From: JASHPR01 sp963833885
GTDB taxonomy: Bacteria; Actinomycetota; Actinomycetes; Streptosporangiales; Streptosporangiaceae
Length of the DNA: 64,000 nt
Assembly: GCA_963833885.1 (NCBI GenBank)
Contig: CAWHZU010000004.1
Coordinates: 1-64,000, forward strand
Direction of reading: 5' to 3'
Of this stretch, positions 51,611 through 60,161 are shown in pieces. The position numbers were made by a program, and so were the translations under genes. The first letter of the stretch is position 1; the number at the start of each line of letters is the position of its first letter. Under the pieces are notes generated by a model. That model saw only the letters and a list, made by a program, of their open reading frames with translations, had not been told where the DNA came from and did not search any database.

Positions 51611-52957
51611 CGCCGCAAAGGATCTGCGCGAACGTTTCGGCCGGACGCTCGCCAGCCGCCTGCCGCCGCACATCGGCCGGCTGGGCTGGGATGCCCAGCA
51701 GCTGGCCGCGCACCAAACTGAGCAGCTGCGGGCGCTGCTCGCCATCGCGCTCGAGCGCTCCCCCTTCCACGCCCGGCGCCTGGCCGGGATCGACCCGGCG
51801 CGTTTCGAGCTCAGCCAGCTGGCCGAGCTGCCGGTAATGACCAAGCAGCAGATGATGGCGGGCTTCGATGAGCTGCTCACCGACCGGCGGATGACCCGGG
51901 CGCGGGCCGAGCAGCAGCTGGCGGCCTGCGCGCACGATCCCGGCCTGCTCGACGACCGGTACGTCTGCCTCGCCTCGGGCGGCAGCTCTGGGGTGCGCGG
52001 CCTGTTCGTGCAGACCGCCGAGGAGTACGTAGAGTTCACCGCGTCCCTGCTCAGGCCCGCGATGGCCAGGGTGTTCGCCGCCGGCGGGCCGCCGTCCGGG
52101 GGCCTGCCGGTCACGATCGTCGCAGCCGCCTCGCCGGTCCACTCCAGCGGCTTTGCCGGCGCGGTCGCGCGCGGCTACCCGGTGCAGATGACCGCCGTCC
52201 CGGCGACGCTGCCCACCGCCGAGATCGTTCGGCGGCTGAACGACGCGCCGCCGCAGGTGCTGCTCGCGCACACCTCCACGCTCGCGCTGCTGGCCGGCCA
52301 GCAGCAGGGCCGCTCCGGATCTCGCCCCAGGCGATCACCGCGATGAGCGAGCTGCTCACCGACGAAAACCGGAGCGCGATCCGCGACGCGTTCGGGGTGC
52401 CGCCGGTCGACCAGTTCGTCTCGACCGAGGGGCTGGTCGGCCACAGCCAGCCGGGAGGCACGGTGCTCCGGTTCGCCACCGACCTGTGCATCGCCGAGCT
52501 CGTCGACGCCCGCAACCGGCCCGTTGCGGACGGCACGGCATCGGCCAAGGTACTCGTGACCAACCTGCACAACCGCACCCAGCCACTGATCCGCTACGAG
52601 CTCAGTGACCGCTTCATCCGCCATCCCGCCGCAGGTGACCCGTATCTGCATGCCGCCGTGGAAGGGCGCGCCGACGACGCATTCCAGTTTGGGGCGGTCA
52701 CCATCGACCCGCTCATGATCCGCACCGTGATGGTCAAGACGCCGAACGCCGTCGAGTATCAGGTCCGCCAGACCGATCGCGGCATCGATGTGGCAGTCGT
52801 GGCCGACGGCGTGCTGGACCACGCCGCGCTCACGTCCGCGCTCGAGCACAGCCTGCGCGCCGCGGGCCTTGACGACCCGTGCGTGCGGGTGCACGGGGTC
52901 GTCGGCATCGCCCGCCACCCGCAGACCGGCAAGACCCGGCGCTTCATCGCCCGGTGA
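51591..52957 (+). pseudogene. Phenylacetate-CoA ligase-like adenylate-forming enzyme with one frameshift
   Basis: The two frames (51591 to ~52310 and ~52310 to 52957) give a ~455-residue PaaK-like enzyme: YVCLASGGSSGVRG is the Ser/Gly-rich AMP-binding loop, VSTEGLVGHS-type FVSTEG the adenine motif region, VTNLHNRTQPLIRYELSDRF the family's A8-like motif. At GGCCGCTCCGGATCTC one more G would restore GRLRISPQAITAMSE. It overlaps the TetR gene and precedes a broken ester cyclase gene. Activation of an aryl or acyl acid is expected if intact. Confidence 0.85.
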
Positions 52958-52974
52958 GCACACCCGGAGGCGCC

Positions 52975-53274
52975 ATGCCCGACCTGAAGGCCCGCACCCA
53001 GGCGTTCTGAGCCGAGGTGTTCAACGAGCACGACCTCAGCGCGGCTCCCGGTTTCGTCGCGCCGGGATTCGTCAACCGCAACGCACGCCCCGGCACCCCC
53101 GCCGGCCCCGAAGGCGCCCGGCAGGTCTTCAGCCGCCTGTGGGCCGGATGCGAGACCGGCCTCATCACTGAGCACCTGGCCGTTCGCGACGACGTCACCG
53201 TTTTCCGGCAGCTCGGCGCGCTGCCCGCGGCCATGTCCCCTACTGACCCGGCACCGGCTCGGCAGGCGTGTTGA
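52975..53274 (+). pseudogene. SnoaL-like ester cyclase gene with early TGA
   Basis: ATG at 52975 follows CGGAGG. The product begins MPDLKARTQAF, then a TGA (53008-53010) where homologues have Trp (TGG), and continues AEVFNEHDLSAAPGFV, VNRNARPGTP, GARQVFSRLWAGC, DDVTVFRQLG. The end after LGALPAAMSPT is also atypical, so the C-terminal third may be shifted. Truncated and probably inactive. Last gene of the TetR/CoA-ligase group. Confidence 0.75.
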
Positions 53275-53348
53275 CGAACCGGCGAGGTGGGTCTGGCGGG
53301 CGTCGAAGTAAGCGTCGCCGACCCCGTGCGCGGTGACACGATAGAAGG

Positions 53349-54104
53349 GTGAACGGCACGGGTTTGGTCCGCCAGCCCAGCAGCAGGCTTTCCGAAGGAA
53401 TAGTCACGCACATCACCCGTAGTTCCGTGGATGTGTCACTCGCGCGGGCACAGCATGCGGCGTACGTCGAGGCCCTCGGCGCGAGCGGCTGGGCGATCGA
53501 GCAGGCGCCCGCCGCCGATGACTGCCCGGACTCGGTCTTCATCGAGGACACGGTCGTGATCTGCGAAGACCTGGCAGTGCTGACCCGGCCGGGCGCGCCA
53601 GCCCGCCGGCCGGAGGTCGCCGGCGTCGCGCAGGCGGTCAGCGAGCTGGGCCTGCGCACGGCGACCATCGAGGAGCCAGGGACCCTGGAGGGCGGCGACG
53701 TGCTGCAGGTCGGCCGCACGGTCTACGTGGGGCGCGGCGCGCGGACCAACGGCGACGGCATCCGCCAGCTGCGCTCGCTGCTGACGCCGCTGGGCCGCAC
53801 GGTGATCGCCGTCCCGCTGGGAGACGTCCTGCACCTGAAGTCCGCGGTGACCGCGCTGCCGGATGGCACGTTCCTGCTGCTGCCCGGGCTGGTTCCAGCC
53901 GAGCTGTTCCCGGCGGTGCGCCCGGTCGACGAAGAAGGCGGCTGCCACGTCGTGCCGCTCGGCGGCGACCGCGTGATGATCGCCGCGTCCGCTCCTCGCA
54001 CCACCGAGATGCTGGACAGCCTCGGATTCACGCCTGTGGTCGTGGACATCAGCGAATTCGAGAAGCTCGAAGGCTGCGTCACGTGCCTGAGCGTGCTGCG
54101 CTAG
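53349..54104 (+). CDS. ddaH: Dimethylarginine dimethylaminohydrolase (DDAH)
   Basis: A 251-residue member of the guanidino-modifying enzyme fold. The acidic PDSVFIEDTVV loop, EPGTLEGGDVLQVG, His162 in DVLHLKSAVT and Cys246 in CVTCLSVLR match DDAH: the active-site Cys and His are present at the family's usual places. GTG at 53349 is the start. Known enzymes convert methylated arginines to citrulline and methylamines. Arginine deiminase-like or related agmatine activity cannot be fully excluded. Confidence 0.88.
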   Translation: MNGTGLVRQPSSRLSEGIVTHITRSSVDVSLARAQHAAYVEALGASGWAIEQAPAADDCPDSVFIEDTVVICEDLAVLTRPGAPARRPEVAGVAQAVSELGLRTATIEEPGTLEGGDVLQVGRTVYVGRGARTNGDGIRQLRSLLTPLGRTVIAVPLGDVLHLKSAVTALPDGTFLLLPGLVPAELFPAVRPVDEEGGCHVVPLGGDRVMIAASAPRTTEMLDSLGFTPVVVDISEFEKLEGCVTCLSVLR

Positions 54105-54116
54105 CGCCGTAGCTGG

Positions 54117-54773
54117 CTACTTCTCCTTGACGGCGGCGCGCTGTTCGCGCAGGTTCTCCTTGGCGGCGAGGCGCTCTTCGCGGCGGCGCATCAGCCAGTC
54201 CGGGCGCTTGACCGTGACCGCGCCGCAGAACACGTTGCAGCGGACCACGATCACCGGCGCCCCGGGCTTCGGCTCGCCGCGCAGTTCCGAGGACTTGGCC
54301 CCGAGCACGGCCCGGCCGCTCATGCGCACGTCGATCCCGTCGGGCACGAAGATGGTCACGGACCCGAACCGGACGGTCGCATCGATGGTCGTGACGTGCT
54401 GCCCGATGATTGCCTTCTGCATCTCCAGGTGGCAGTCGCCGAGCACCGAGCGGACGTTCATGCGGGCCGGCACGACCCAGGGGCCCTTGCGTGACTCGTT
54501 GCCCAGCACCGCGGTGATCTCCTCGGGAACCGCGGCGGCGTCGCCGTTGGGTACCGCGGGCAGGCTGGCAGCGGGCAGGTCGGCGGTGAGGCCGGCCAGA
54601 TCACCGAGCGTGCGCGCGACCAGCGCGGCATCGCTGCGTTCCGAATACTCCTCCAGGGTGAGCCGCCCCTCCGCGCTGGCGGCTGCCAAGGCCTCGACCA
54701 CCCGGTCACGGTCGGCGTCCGACGCGCGCACCAGGCTGTCCCCGGGCTCGGCGGGCGTACTTTCGGGACTCAC
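54117..54773 (-). CDS. DUF1707 protein with LiaF-like C-terminal domain
   Basis: A 218-residue protein. Residues ~15-70 are DUF1707 (VRASDADRDRVVEALAAASAEGRLTLEEYSERSDAAL), followed by a beta-helix domain of the LiaF-C/DUF2154 cell-wall-response type (VRSVLGDCHLEMQKAIIG, VRFGSVTIFVPDGIDVRMSG). The C-terminus is basic and helical (RREERLAAKENLREQ). No membrane helix. Convergent with ddaH and divergent from a MarR gene, 68 bp away. Confidence 0.9.
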   Translation of the reverse strand: MSPESTPAEPGDSLVRASDADRDRVVEALAAASAEGRLTLEEYSERSDAALVARTLGDLAGLTADLPAASLPAVPNGDAAAVPEEITAVLGNESRKGPWVVPARMNVRSVLGDCHLEMQKAIIGQHVTTIDATVRFGSVTIFVPDGIDVRMSGRAVLGAKSSELRGEPKPGAPVIVVRCNVFCGAVTVKRPDWLMRRREERLAAKENLREQRAAVKEK

Positions 54774-54841
54774 GGTCGCCTCCCGGAGCTAGACATCAAT
54801 CACTGTCACTGACAGCTACTGTAGGGCATAGCATATATCCG

Positions 54842-55297
54842 ATGAACAAACAGGCGGGACCTGCGCAGCTGATGACCGACCCCGGATTCCTGCTGTCCCG
54901 GGTGGGCGCCGCCGTGCGCGCCGGCTTCAAGGACGTGCTGGCCGGCTGGGGCGTCCGCCCCCAGCAGTACCTGATCCTGCTGATCCTCGATGCCCGCGGC
55001 GGGGCCTCCCAGCAGGAGCTGTGCACGGCCGCGCGCATCGACAGCGGCAACATGGTGGAGCTGCTCGACGGGCTGGAGGCGCTGCGGTACGCGCAGCGGG
55101 CCCGCGATCCCCACGACCGCCGCAGGTACGTGGTGACGATCACCCCGGCCGGGCGGTCGGCCCTCGCGGACCTGCGCCAGGCCGTCGGTGAGTACAACGA
55201 GCGCGTCCTCAGCCCGCTCACCGGGCGGGAACAGCGGCAGCTCGCCGCCACTCTCGGCAAGCTCTTCACCACCACCGCTGAAGGCCGGGGACGATAA
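54842..55297 (+). CDS. MarR family transcriptional regulator
   Basis: A 151-residue MarR protein: YLILLILDARGGASQQELCTAARIDSGNMVELLDGLEALRYAQRARDPHDRRRYVVTITPAG is the winged helix with the expected Asp-Arg-Arg wing. ATG at 54842 is preceded by an AT-rich segment, likely promoter. Divergent from the DUF1707 gene. Ligand unknown. Confidence 0.93.
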   Translation: MNKQAGPAQLMTDPGFLLSRVGAAVRAGFKDVLAGWGVRPQQYLILLILDARGGASQQELCTAARIDSGNMVELLDGLEALRYAQRARDPHDRRRYVVTITPAGRSALADLRQAVGEYNERVLSPLTGREQRQLAATLGKLFTTTAEGRGR

Positions 55298-55328
55298 GGC
55301 CGTCACGCAGGCCGCCGACCTGAAAGCT

Positions 55329-55352
55329 GGGCTGGCCGGATGAGGCCAGTCC
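55329..55352. terminator. Hairpin downstream of the MarR gene
   Basis: GGCTGGCC and GGCCAGTC (one G-T pair) around GGATGA form an 8-bp stem between the MarR stop and the CHAT gene. The rest of the 240-bp gap has no gene; it should hold the promoter of the CHAT operon. Confidence 0.45.
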
Positions 55353-55537
55353 GCTAGTTCCGGCCCCGCGGCCCGAATTCGTGGCCTTTAGCCCATGAGG
55401 GCTTACGGGGAAATTCACAACTCGCTGCGAAAGCTCTAAAGCGTAAGCTTGCGGCACGTGCTCAGCCGGTCGCAGCATTGGCTCAGCCAGCCATTGGAGA
55501 TTGGCGAATGGCTCAACGCCGGGGGAGGGTGTGAAAG

Positions 55538-57706
55538 ATGACTCGTGAGGGCGAGCGGGGATCGGGCCACTTCACGCCAATTTCACTCGAGCCTGATTAC
55601 GCCGTCTCGGACATCGCTGGGTTCACCCTCATGAACAACGAGGTCGGGGCCGCGATCGCCCAGGTCATGCAGGCCGTGCCCAAGGTGACAGTGACGTTCA
55701 TGCCGTCCATGATCCGGGTGAACGCGGTAAGCCGCATGGACGTTGTCTACGACCACATCGCCGAGGCGCTGGGCGAAGAACCGGGCTCCTTCGACGCCGC
55801 CCAGTTCGAGGAGGCCATCTCCACTCACAGCGGCCGGATGATCCATGAAGAGAACCGGACCGTCTTCTTCGCTAATCCCGAGGAGGCCGCGGCGTACCTC
55901 GGCTTCGACTTGTTCCCGCAGGGCATGCCCGAGCCCGCGGCGGCGGACACAGCCGAGCCCGAAGGGGTGGACGTAGCCGGACCCGAAGGGGTGGAACCAG
56001 CCGAGCCGGAAGCGGTGGGCGTGACCGATCCCTGGGATACCGGCGATGCCACTGCCGTCCCCGGGCCGGAAGAGACGCCTCGGGGAAGCCGCAGCGCTGC
56101 GGTCCCTGGCGGCGCGCACCAGAACTTCAACCCCCCTGTCTATCCTCCTCAAGCCACCTTCGGGGTCAGCGCTGAAGGCGGCGGCAACGCGGCGCCACCG
56201 TACAGCCCAGATCCCCCCGGGGGCGGCGGTCCTCCCGGCGGCGGGGACTCCTCGGCCGGCCGCCGCTACCTGAAGGGCCAGTGCGCCGAGACCGTTCCGG
56301 TGGGCAGGCCGTTCAGCCTGCTGGTCAGCATCGTCATGGCCGACAGTGCCGACAGCAGGCTCGAGCCGTTCGACGTGCCGCCGGAGGGCCGGGGCGTGCT
56401 CCTGGTTGCGCAGGCTCCGAAGCTGCGGCTGCTCGGCGAGGAGCGCCAGACCGTGCACGTGCCCGCGGCGGGCGATTCCCGGCCGGTGATGTTCGAGCTG
56501 CGTGCCGACGAGCCGGGGCCGCGGCAGGTGTCGGTTACCGCGTGGATCGCGGGCACGTGGCTCGGCGAGCTGCAGGTCGAGGTTGCGGCGGAAGTGGACA
56601 GCCCGCTCGGCCCGCATCGCGATGTTCTTGCCGAAGTATCCACCGAGCCCGTCGACGGTGCGGTGAGCCTGGTGGTGCGCTACGACCCGGTCGCAAGGGC
56701 GTACCGCTTCGAATTTCGGGACGAGGACAACCCCGACGAGGTCACCAGCAACCTCTCGTATGATCCGGCGCCGATCGTAGAACGCCTCGTCGCCGACCTG
56801 AACGACCTCGCCAAGGGCCGCACCGGCTACTCGGCCGCGCAGACCCGCGACTATCTGCTGAACGCGGGTGCTCAGCTGTGGACCGAATTGGTCCCCGGAC
56901 GGCTGCGAGAGCAGTTCTGGGAGCGGCAGCAGCGGATCCGGCAGCTGACGATCCTGGCTGACCGTGACGTGGTGCCGTGGGAACTGCTCTACCCCATGGA
57001 TCCCGGCCACGACGCCGGGTTCCTGGTTGAGCAGTTCCCGGTGACCCGTGCCATCTTCCGCTGGCGTCCGGCCCGGAAGCTCGGCCTGTGGCCGGCCCGG
57101 TTCGTGCTTCCCGAGCGCTCCCAGCCCGAAGCCCGGGCCGAGGTCGCGGTCATGCAGCGGCTGCTGGACCGGGGCCATGCGCCAAGCCAGGTGATCTCCG
57201 CCCTCACCCCGCTCCAGGAACTGATCGCCAGCGGGAACTTCGGCCTGCTCCACTTCGCCTGCCACAACACCTACAGCCCGGCCGAGGGCTCCTCGATCAC
57301 GCTGGACAACGTGAATTTCACCCCGACGCTGCTGACGACGGCTGTCATCAACAAGGTGCTGGCCGGCTCCGCGCCGACCGTGTTCATGAACGCCTGCCGC
57401 AGCGCCGGCCTCAGCGCGACGTACAACCGGCTCGACGGCTGGGCCAGCAAATTCCTCGAGGCCGGCGCCGGCGCGTTCATCGGGTCGCTGTGGGCGGTGT
57501 CCGACGGGGCCGCCCGCGAGTTCGCCGAGGAATTTTACGGCCAGCTCCGCGCCGGGCTCACGCTCGGGGAAGCCGTGAACCGGGCCCGCCGGGTCGCGTC
57601 CAGCCAGGCCGGCGACCCCAGCTGGCTCGCTTACACCGTGTACGGCAACTCGCGTGCCACCGTCGGCGGCCAGCCGGCAGGCGCCGGGCAGCGGGGGACG
57701 CCATGA
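55538..57706 (+). CDS. CHAT caspase-like protease with N-terminal MmoB/DmpM-like domain
   Basis: A 722-residue protein in one continuous frame. Residues ~22-125 read like the MmoB/DmpM coupling protein of multicomponent monooxygenases: DIAGFTLMNNEVGAAIAQVM, MPSMIRVNAVSRMDVVYDHI, EALGEEPGSFD, THSGRMIHEENRTVFFANPEEA. Residues ~125-245 are an acidic, Pro/Gly-rich linker. Residues ~245-355 look like an Ig-type beta domain, and ~430-722 a CHAT domain: VPWELLYP, His576 in LLHFACHNT, Cys620 in VFMNACRSAG, FIGSLWAVSD. The His-Cys pair is complete. The ATG at 55538 follows GGGGGAGGG. It overlaps the Trypco2 gene by 4 nt. Confidence 0.85.
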   Translation: MTREGERGSGHFTPISLEPDYAVSDIAGFTLMNNEVGAAIAQVMQAVPKVTVTFMPSMIRVNAVSRMDVVYDHIAEALGEEPGSFDAAQFEEAISTHSGRMIHEENRTVFFANPEEAAAYLGFDLFPQGMPEPAAADTAEPEGVDVAGPEGVEPAEPEAVGVTDPWDTGDATAVPGPEETPRGSRSAAVPGGAHQNFNPPVYPPQATFGVSAEGGGNAAPPYSPDPPGGGGPPGGGDSSAGRRYLKGQCAETVPVGRPFSLLVSIVMADSADSRLEPFDVPPEGRGVLLVAQAPKLRLLGEERQTVHVPAAGDSRPVMFELRADEPGPRQVSVTAWIAGTWLGELQVEVAAEVDSPLGPHRDVLAEVSTEPVDGAVSLVVRYDPVARAYRFEFRDEDNPDEVTSNLSYDPAPIVERLVADLNDLAKGRTGYSAAQTRDYLLNAGAQLWTELVPGRLREQFWERQQRIRQLTILADRDVVPWELLYPMDPGHDAGFLVEQFPVTRAIFRWRPARKLGLWPARFVLPERSQPEARAEVAVMQRLLDRGHAPSQVISALTPLQELIASGNFGLLHFACHNTYSPAEGSSITLDNVNFTPTLLTTAVINKVLAGSAPTVFMNACRSAGLSATYNRLDGWASKFLEAGAGAFIGSLWAVSDGAAREFAEEFYGQLRAGLTLGEAVNRARRVASSQAGDPSWLAYTVYGNSRATVGGQPAGAGQRGTP

Positions 57707-58206
57707 GGGTCACCGACCAGGGGGTACCCGTCGACGAGCTGATCCGCGTCGTCAAGGACTCGGTCCAGGCTGCGGGTGTCTCGCGCACATCGCAGGCCAG
57801 GGACCTGGAGGTGACGTCCGTCCGGCTGGTCCTCGAGGTGGTAGCCACCAAGACGGCCGGCGGCCGCCTGGATTTCCGCGTGCCCGTCATCGGGATGAAG
57901 CTCCGCCTCGGCGGCGTGGTCACCAGGAAAGACACACACACGATCGACATGGCCCTGGTGCCGAAGGAGGAGCGCCCCGTTCGCGGCGGCGAGATCGAGG
58001 AAGTCCTGGTCAGCGCCATCGAAACGATCCGCCAGGTGGTGGCCAGCGCCGCGGCGGGCAATGACCCCTGGGTCCTGTCGGATGCCGTGATCGACATCTC
58101 ATTCGCCATCAATCAGACCGGGACGATATCGCTCGGGGCCGAAGGGGAATTGGCCAACGAGATCACCCAGACGTTGCGGCTCGGGCTGGGTCCTGGCCCG
58201 GGCTGA
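57703..58206 (+). CDS. Trypco2 family protein
   Basis: A 167-residue protein: PVDELIRVVKDSVQAAGVSR followed by VTSVRLVLEVVATKTAGGRLDFRVPVIGMKL and a C-terminal beta region is the trypsin-co-occurring domain 2 (Trypco2). This domain is known from predicted bacterial conflict or signalling systems that pair a peptidase with NTPase and sensor modules. ATG at 57703 overlaps the CHAT stop. It probably binds or presents a target to the CHAT protease. Confidence 0.8.
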   Translation: MRVTDQGVPVDELIRVVKDSVQAAGVSRTSQARDLEVTSVRLVLEVVATKTAGGRLDFRVPVIGMKLRLGGVVTRKDTHTIDMALVPKEERPVRGGEIEEVLVSAIETIRQVVASAAAGNDPWVLSDAVIDISFAINQTGTISLGAEGELANEITQTLRLGLGPGPG

Positions 58207-58238
58207 CGGCGGGGCCACGCCTGGGCGCGCGCCGGGTC

Positions 58239-59396
58239 TCAGGCGAAGGCCGAGGCCGGGACCGGCAGCGGACTGGCCGGAACAAGCGTGGCCACCGAGA
58301 CGTGCGGCCAGGTGAGGCCGTTGAAGTTCAGCAGCACCTGCTGCGAGTACTGGATCTGCGTTGCCTTGACCCTGATCGAGCGCGGCGCCTTGATGGCGAC
58401 CGGCGGGTTCACCGAAAACTCGGGAACCGGCTGTCCCGCAGCGCCGGTGTTCGCCGGGATGACCAGCGGCGGCTGGCCGGGCTCGAAGATGGGCACCTCG
58501 ATGGTGAACTCGACGGTCTCGATCCAGAACACCGCCTGCATCTTCACGGCATCGGCATTCGGCTCGCTGGCTGTCGGGTTGCCCAGCAGGAAGGCGATGT
58601 TGTCGGTCCCGCCGCCGAACAGCGGGGCAGCCGGGTCGGTCGAGATGACGATGACGGTCGTGGACGTGATGGTCTGCGACGCGATGTGGTTGCGCAGGAG
58701 CGTGTTGGGGTCGTCCAGCATGGCCTGCGTGATGGTGCCGGCCTCCACGAACGACGTCAGGTCCTGCGGGATGCGCGCCGTGTCCTTGTCGGACGCGATC
58801 TGGCTCGGGAACTGGATCTTGTTGTTCGGCTGGCCGATCGTGAACGGCGTGATGTTCACGGCAGCGATATCGGGCTTGCCGTCGATAGTGGATGAGGTTC
58901 CCTGGGCCTCGATCGTCGTGCCGTGCGGAATCGACGCCATTCGCGTCACGGTCGGGCCCTCGCGCGGATCGGTGGTCGCCGGGATCGCCATCCAGAGCCC
59001 AGGCTCGAAGTGGATGCCAACGGGCTGGCGGGGGACCGTGACGTCAGTGATCACCTGCAGGTAGGGGACGCCGTTCAGGAAGATGTCCGGCATCACCTCG
59101 CCCCGGTTGGGGACGGAGCCGAGACTCTGCGAGAACGACAGGGTCTCCCGGGTGAGGTTCAGCTCGAGGAGATTGTCGCTTTCGCTGACCGGAACCGGCA
59201 GCTTGGTCGGCGACCCAAGGTCGGGCCGGAAGATGGTGTTGAAGCCGCTGCCGTGGAACACGCCGGTGAAGGCAGCCAGCGGGCCAAGGCTGGGGACCGA
59301 CGAGGCGCTGTCCCTGAATGTGGTTAGGCTCGACACCTCCCCGAATCTGAAATCGCTCGGCCGAAATAGGGCGGGCTCAAGGTTGATGTCGCTCAT
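58239..59396 (-). CDS. Heme-binding-type beta-barrel protein (nitrobindin-like segment)
   Basis: A 385-residue protein (ATG at 59396 after GGAGGAGGAAACC). The start LEPALFRPSDFRFGEV and then LGPLAAFTGVFHGSGFNTIFRP resemble the first strands of nitrobindin/THAP4-type heme barrels; further family-like segments are DNLLELNLTRETLSF, PNRGEVMPDIFLNGVPYLQ and TRMASIPHGTTIEAQG. The C-terminal third is another beta region. No signal peptide. It is a larger family found in actinobacteria and fungi that databases call heme-binding protein; heme binding is not proven here. Convergent with the Trypco2 gene. Confidence 0.6.
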   Translation of the reverse strand: MSDINLEPALFRPSDFRFGEVSSLTTFRDSASSVPSLGPLAAFTGVFHGSGFNTIFRPDLGSPTKLPVPVSESDNLLELNLTRETLSFSQSLGSVPNRGEVMPDIFLNGVPYLQVITDVTVPRQPVGIHFEPGLWMAIPATTDPREGPTVTRMASIPHGTTIEAQGTSSTIDGKPDIAAVNITPFTIGQPNNKIQFPSQIASDKDTARIPQDLTSFVEAGTITQAMLDDPNTLLRNHIASQTITSTTVIVISTDPAAPLFGGGTDNIAFLLGNPTASEPNADAVKMQAVFWIETVEFTIEVPIFEPGQPPLVIPANTGAAGQPVPEFSVNPPVAIKAPRSIRVKATQIQYSQQVLLNFNGLTWPHVSVATLVPASPLPVPASAFA

Positions 59397-59892
59397 CGGT
59401 TTCCTCCTCCGACTGGTTCTGTCGGCGACACTTTCGGGCTTACAGTCACATTTGGTACAGAGAGGTCGACGGCGTACCTGATACATCGCTGGCCCGAGGG
59501 ACGCTCCTGGCCCAGGCGCTGACCCTCGAAGGTCATCGACGGTGTCACGGCGTGCCGCCGGGCGTGGACCGAGTCGATGTTCGCGGCCGGGCTGCTGGGA
59601 AATCGGGGCGGTCGCGATTGTTGTCGCGTTCATCGTTCTCTTTTCCGCCTATCTGCCCAATGTGCAGCACGCGGGAAGCGAGTGGGCGCGTCGGCAGCCA
59701 TTAAGAACGCTTAGTTGCGTTAAAGCAAGCATCCACGCGGCTGTCTAGCGCATCTTCCGCTGTCAGCCGATCTCGTTTACCATTGCATCCATTGCTCTTT
59801 CCACGGACCGGCGCCGTTTTCCTCTGCCTGGAATCGGTCATTTCAGGTACAAGTGCAGATATATCCGTTGCGTTTGATTAAAGGACGGCGCC
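59397..59892. other. Gene-free divergent spacer
   Basis: These 496 bp lie between the divergent heme-binding-type gene and the 88-residue gene. I see no supported gene. One short open frame (59542-59748) has a hydrophobic stretch but an unlikely composition and no ribosome binding site. Promoters for both directions should lie here; the lower-GC block 59755-59880 is the best candidate for the plus-strand promoter. Confidence 0.5.
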
Positions 59893-60159
59893 ATGGCTAC
59901 GGTCTCCATCACCGGGTCCACGGCCGTCCTTGGCCAGCTGCCGGCCACCGGGGACAGTTTCCCGCTTGCCCTCGCGCCCGATACCGCAACCGAGAACGCG
60001 GACGGGACCTGGAGAGTCACCGGGCACGTCGCCGAGGCAAACATCCCTGACCTGGAGGGGCTCGGCTGCACCGTGCAGATCCTGGTGACCGACGCCGACG
60101 AAGTGGCCCAGTGGCAGGCGATCGATGACCAGATCGACAGCGGCCCTGGGGTGGCGTAG
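59893..60159 (+). CDS. 88-residue protein upstream of the M14 peptidase
   Basis: ATG at 59893 with AAAGGAC upstream. The second half reads WRVTGHVAEANIPDLEGLGCTVQILVTDADEVAQWQAI, a beta-alpha-beta unit similar in style to metallocarboxypeptidase pro-domains or to small partner domains that precede M14 enzymes. It ends 2 bp before the peptidase start. No named family was recognised. Confidence 0.6.
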   Translation: MATVSITGSTAVLGQLPATGDSFPLALAPDTATENADGTWRVTGHVAEANIPDLEGLGCTVQILVTDADEVAQWQAIDDQIDSGPGVA

Positions 60160-60161
60160 CC

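Noticed and set aside
59542..59748. Short plus-strand frame with a hydrophobic stretch
   Set aside because: No ribosome binding site, Arg/Cys-rich ends unlike real genes, and lies in a promoter spacer.
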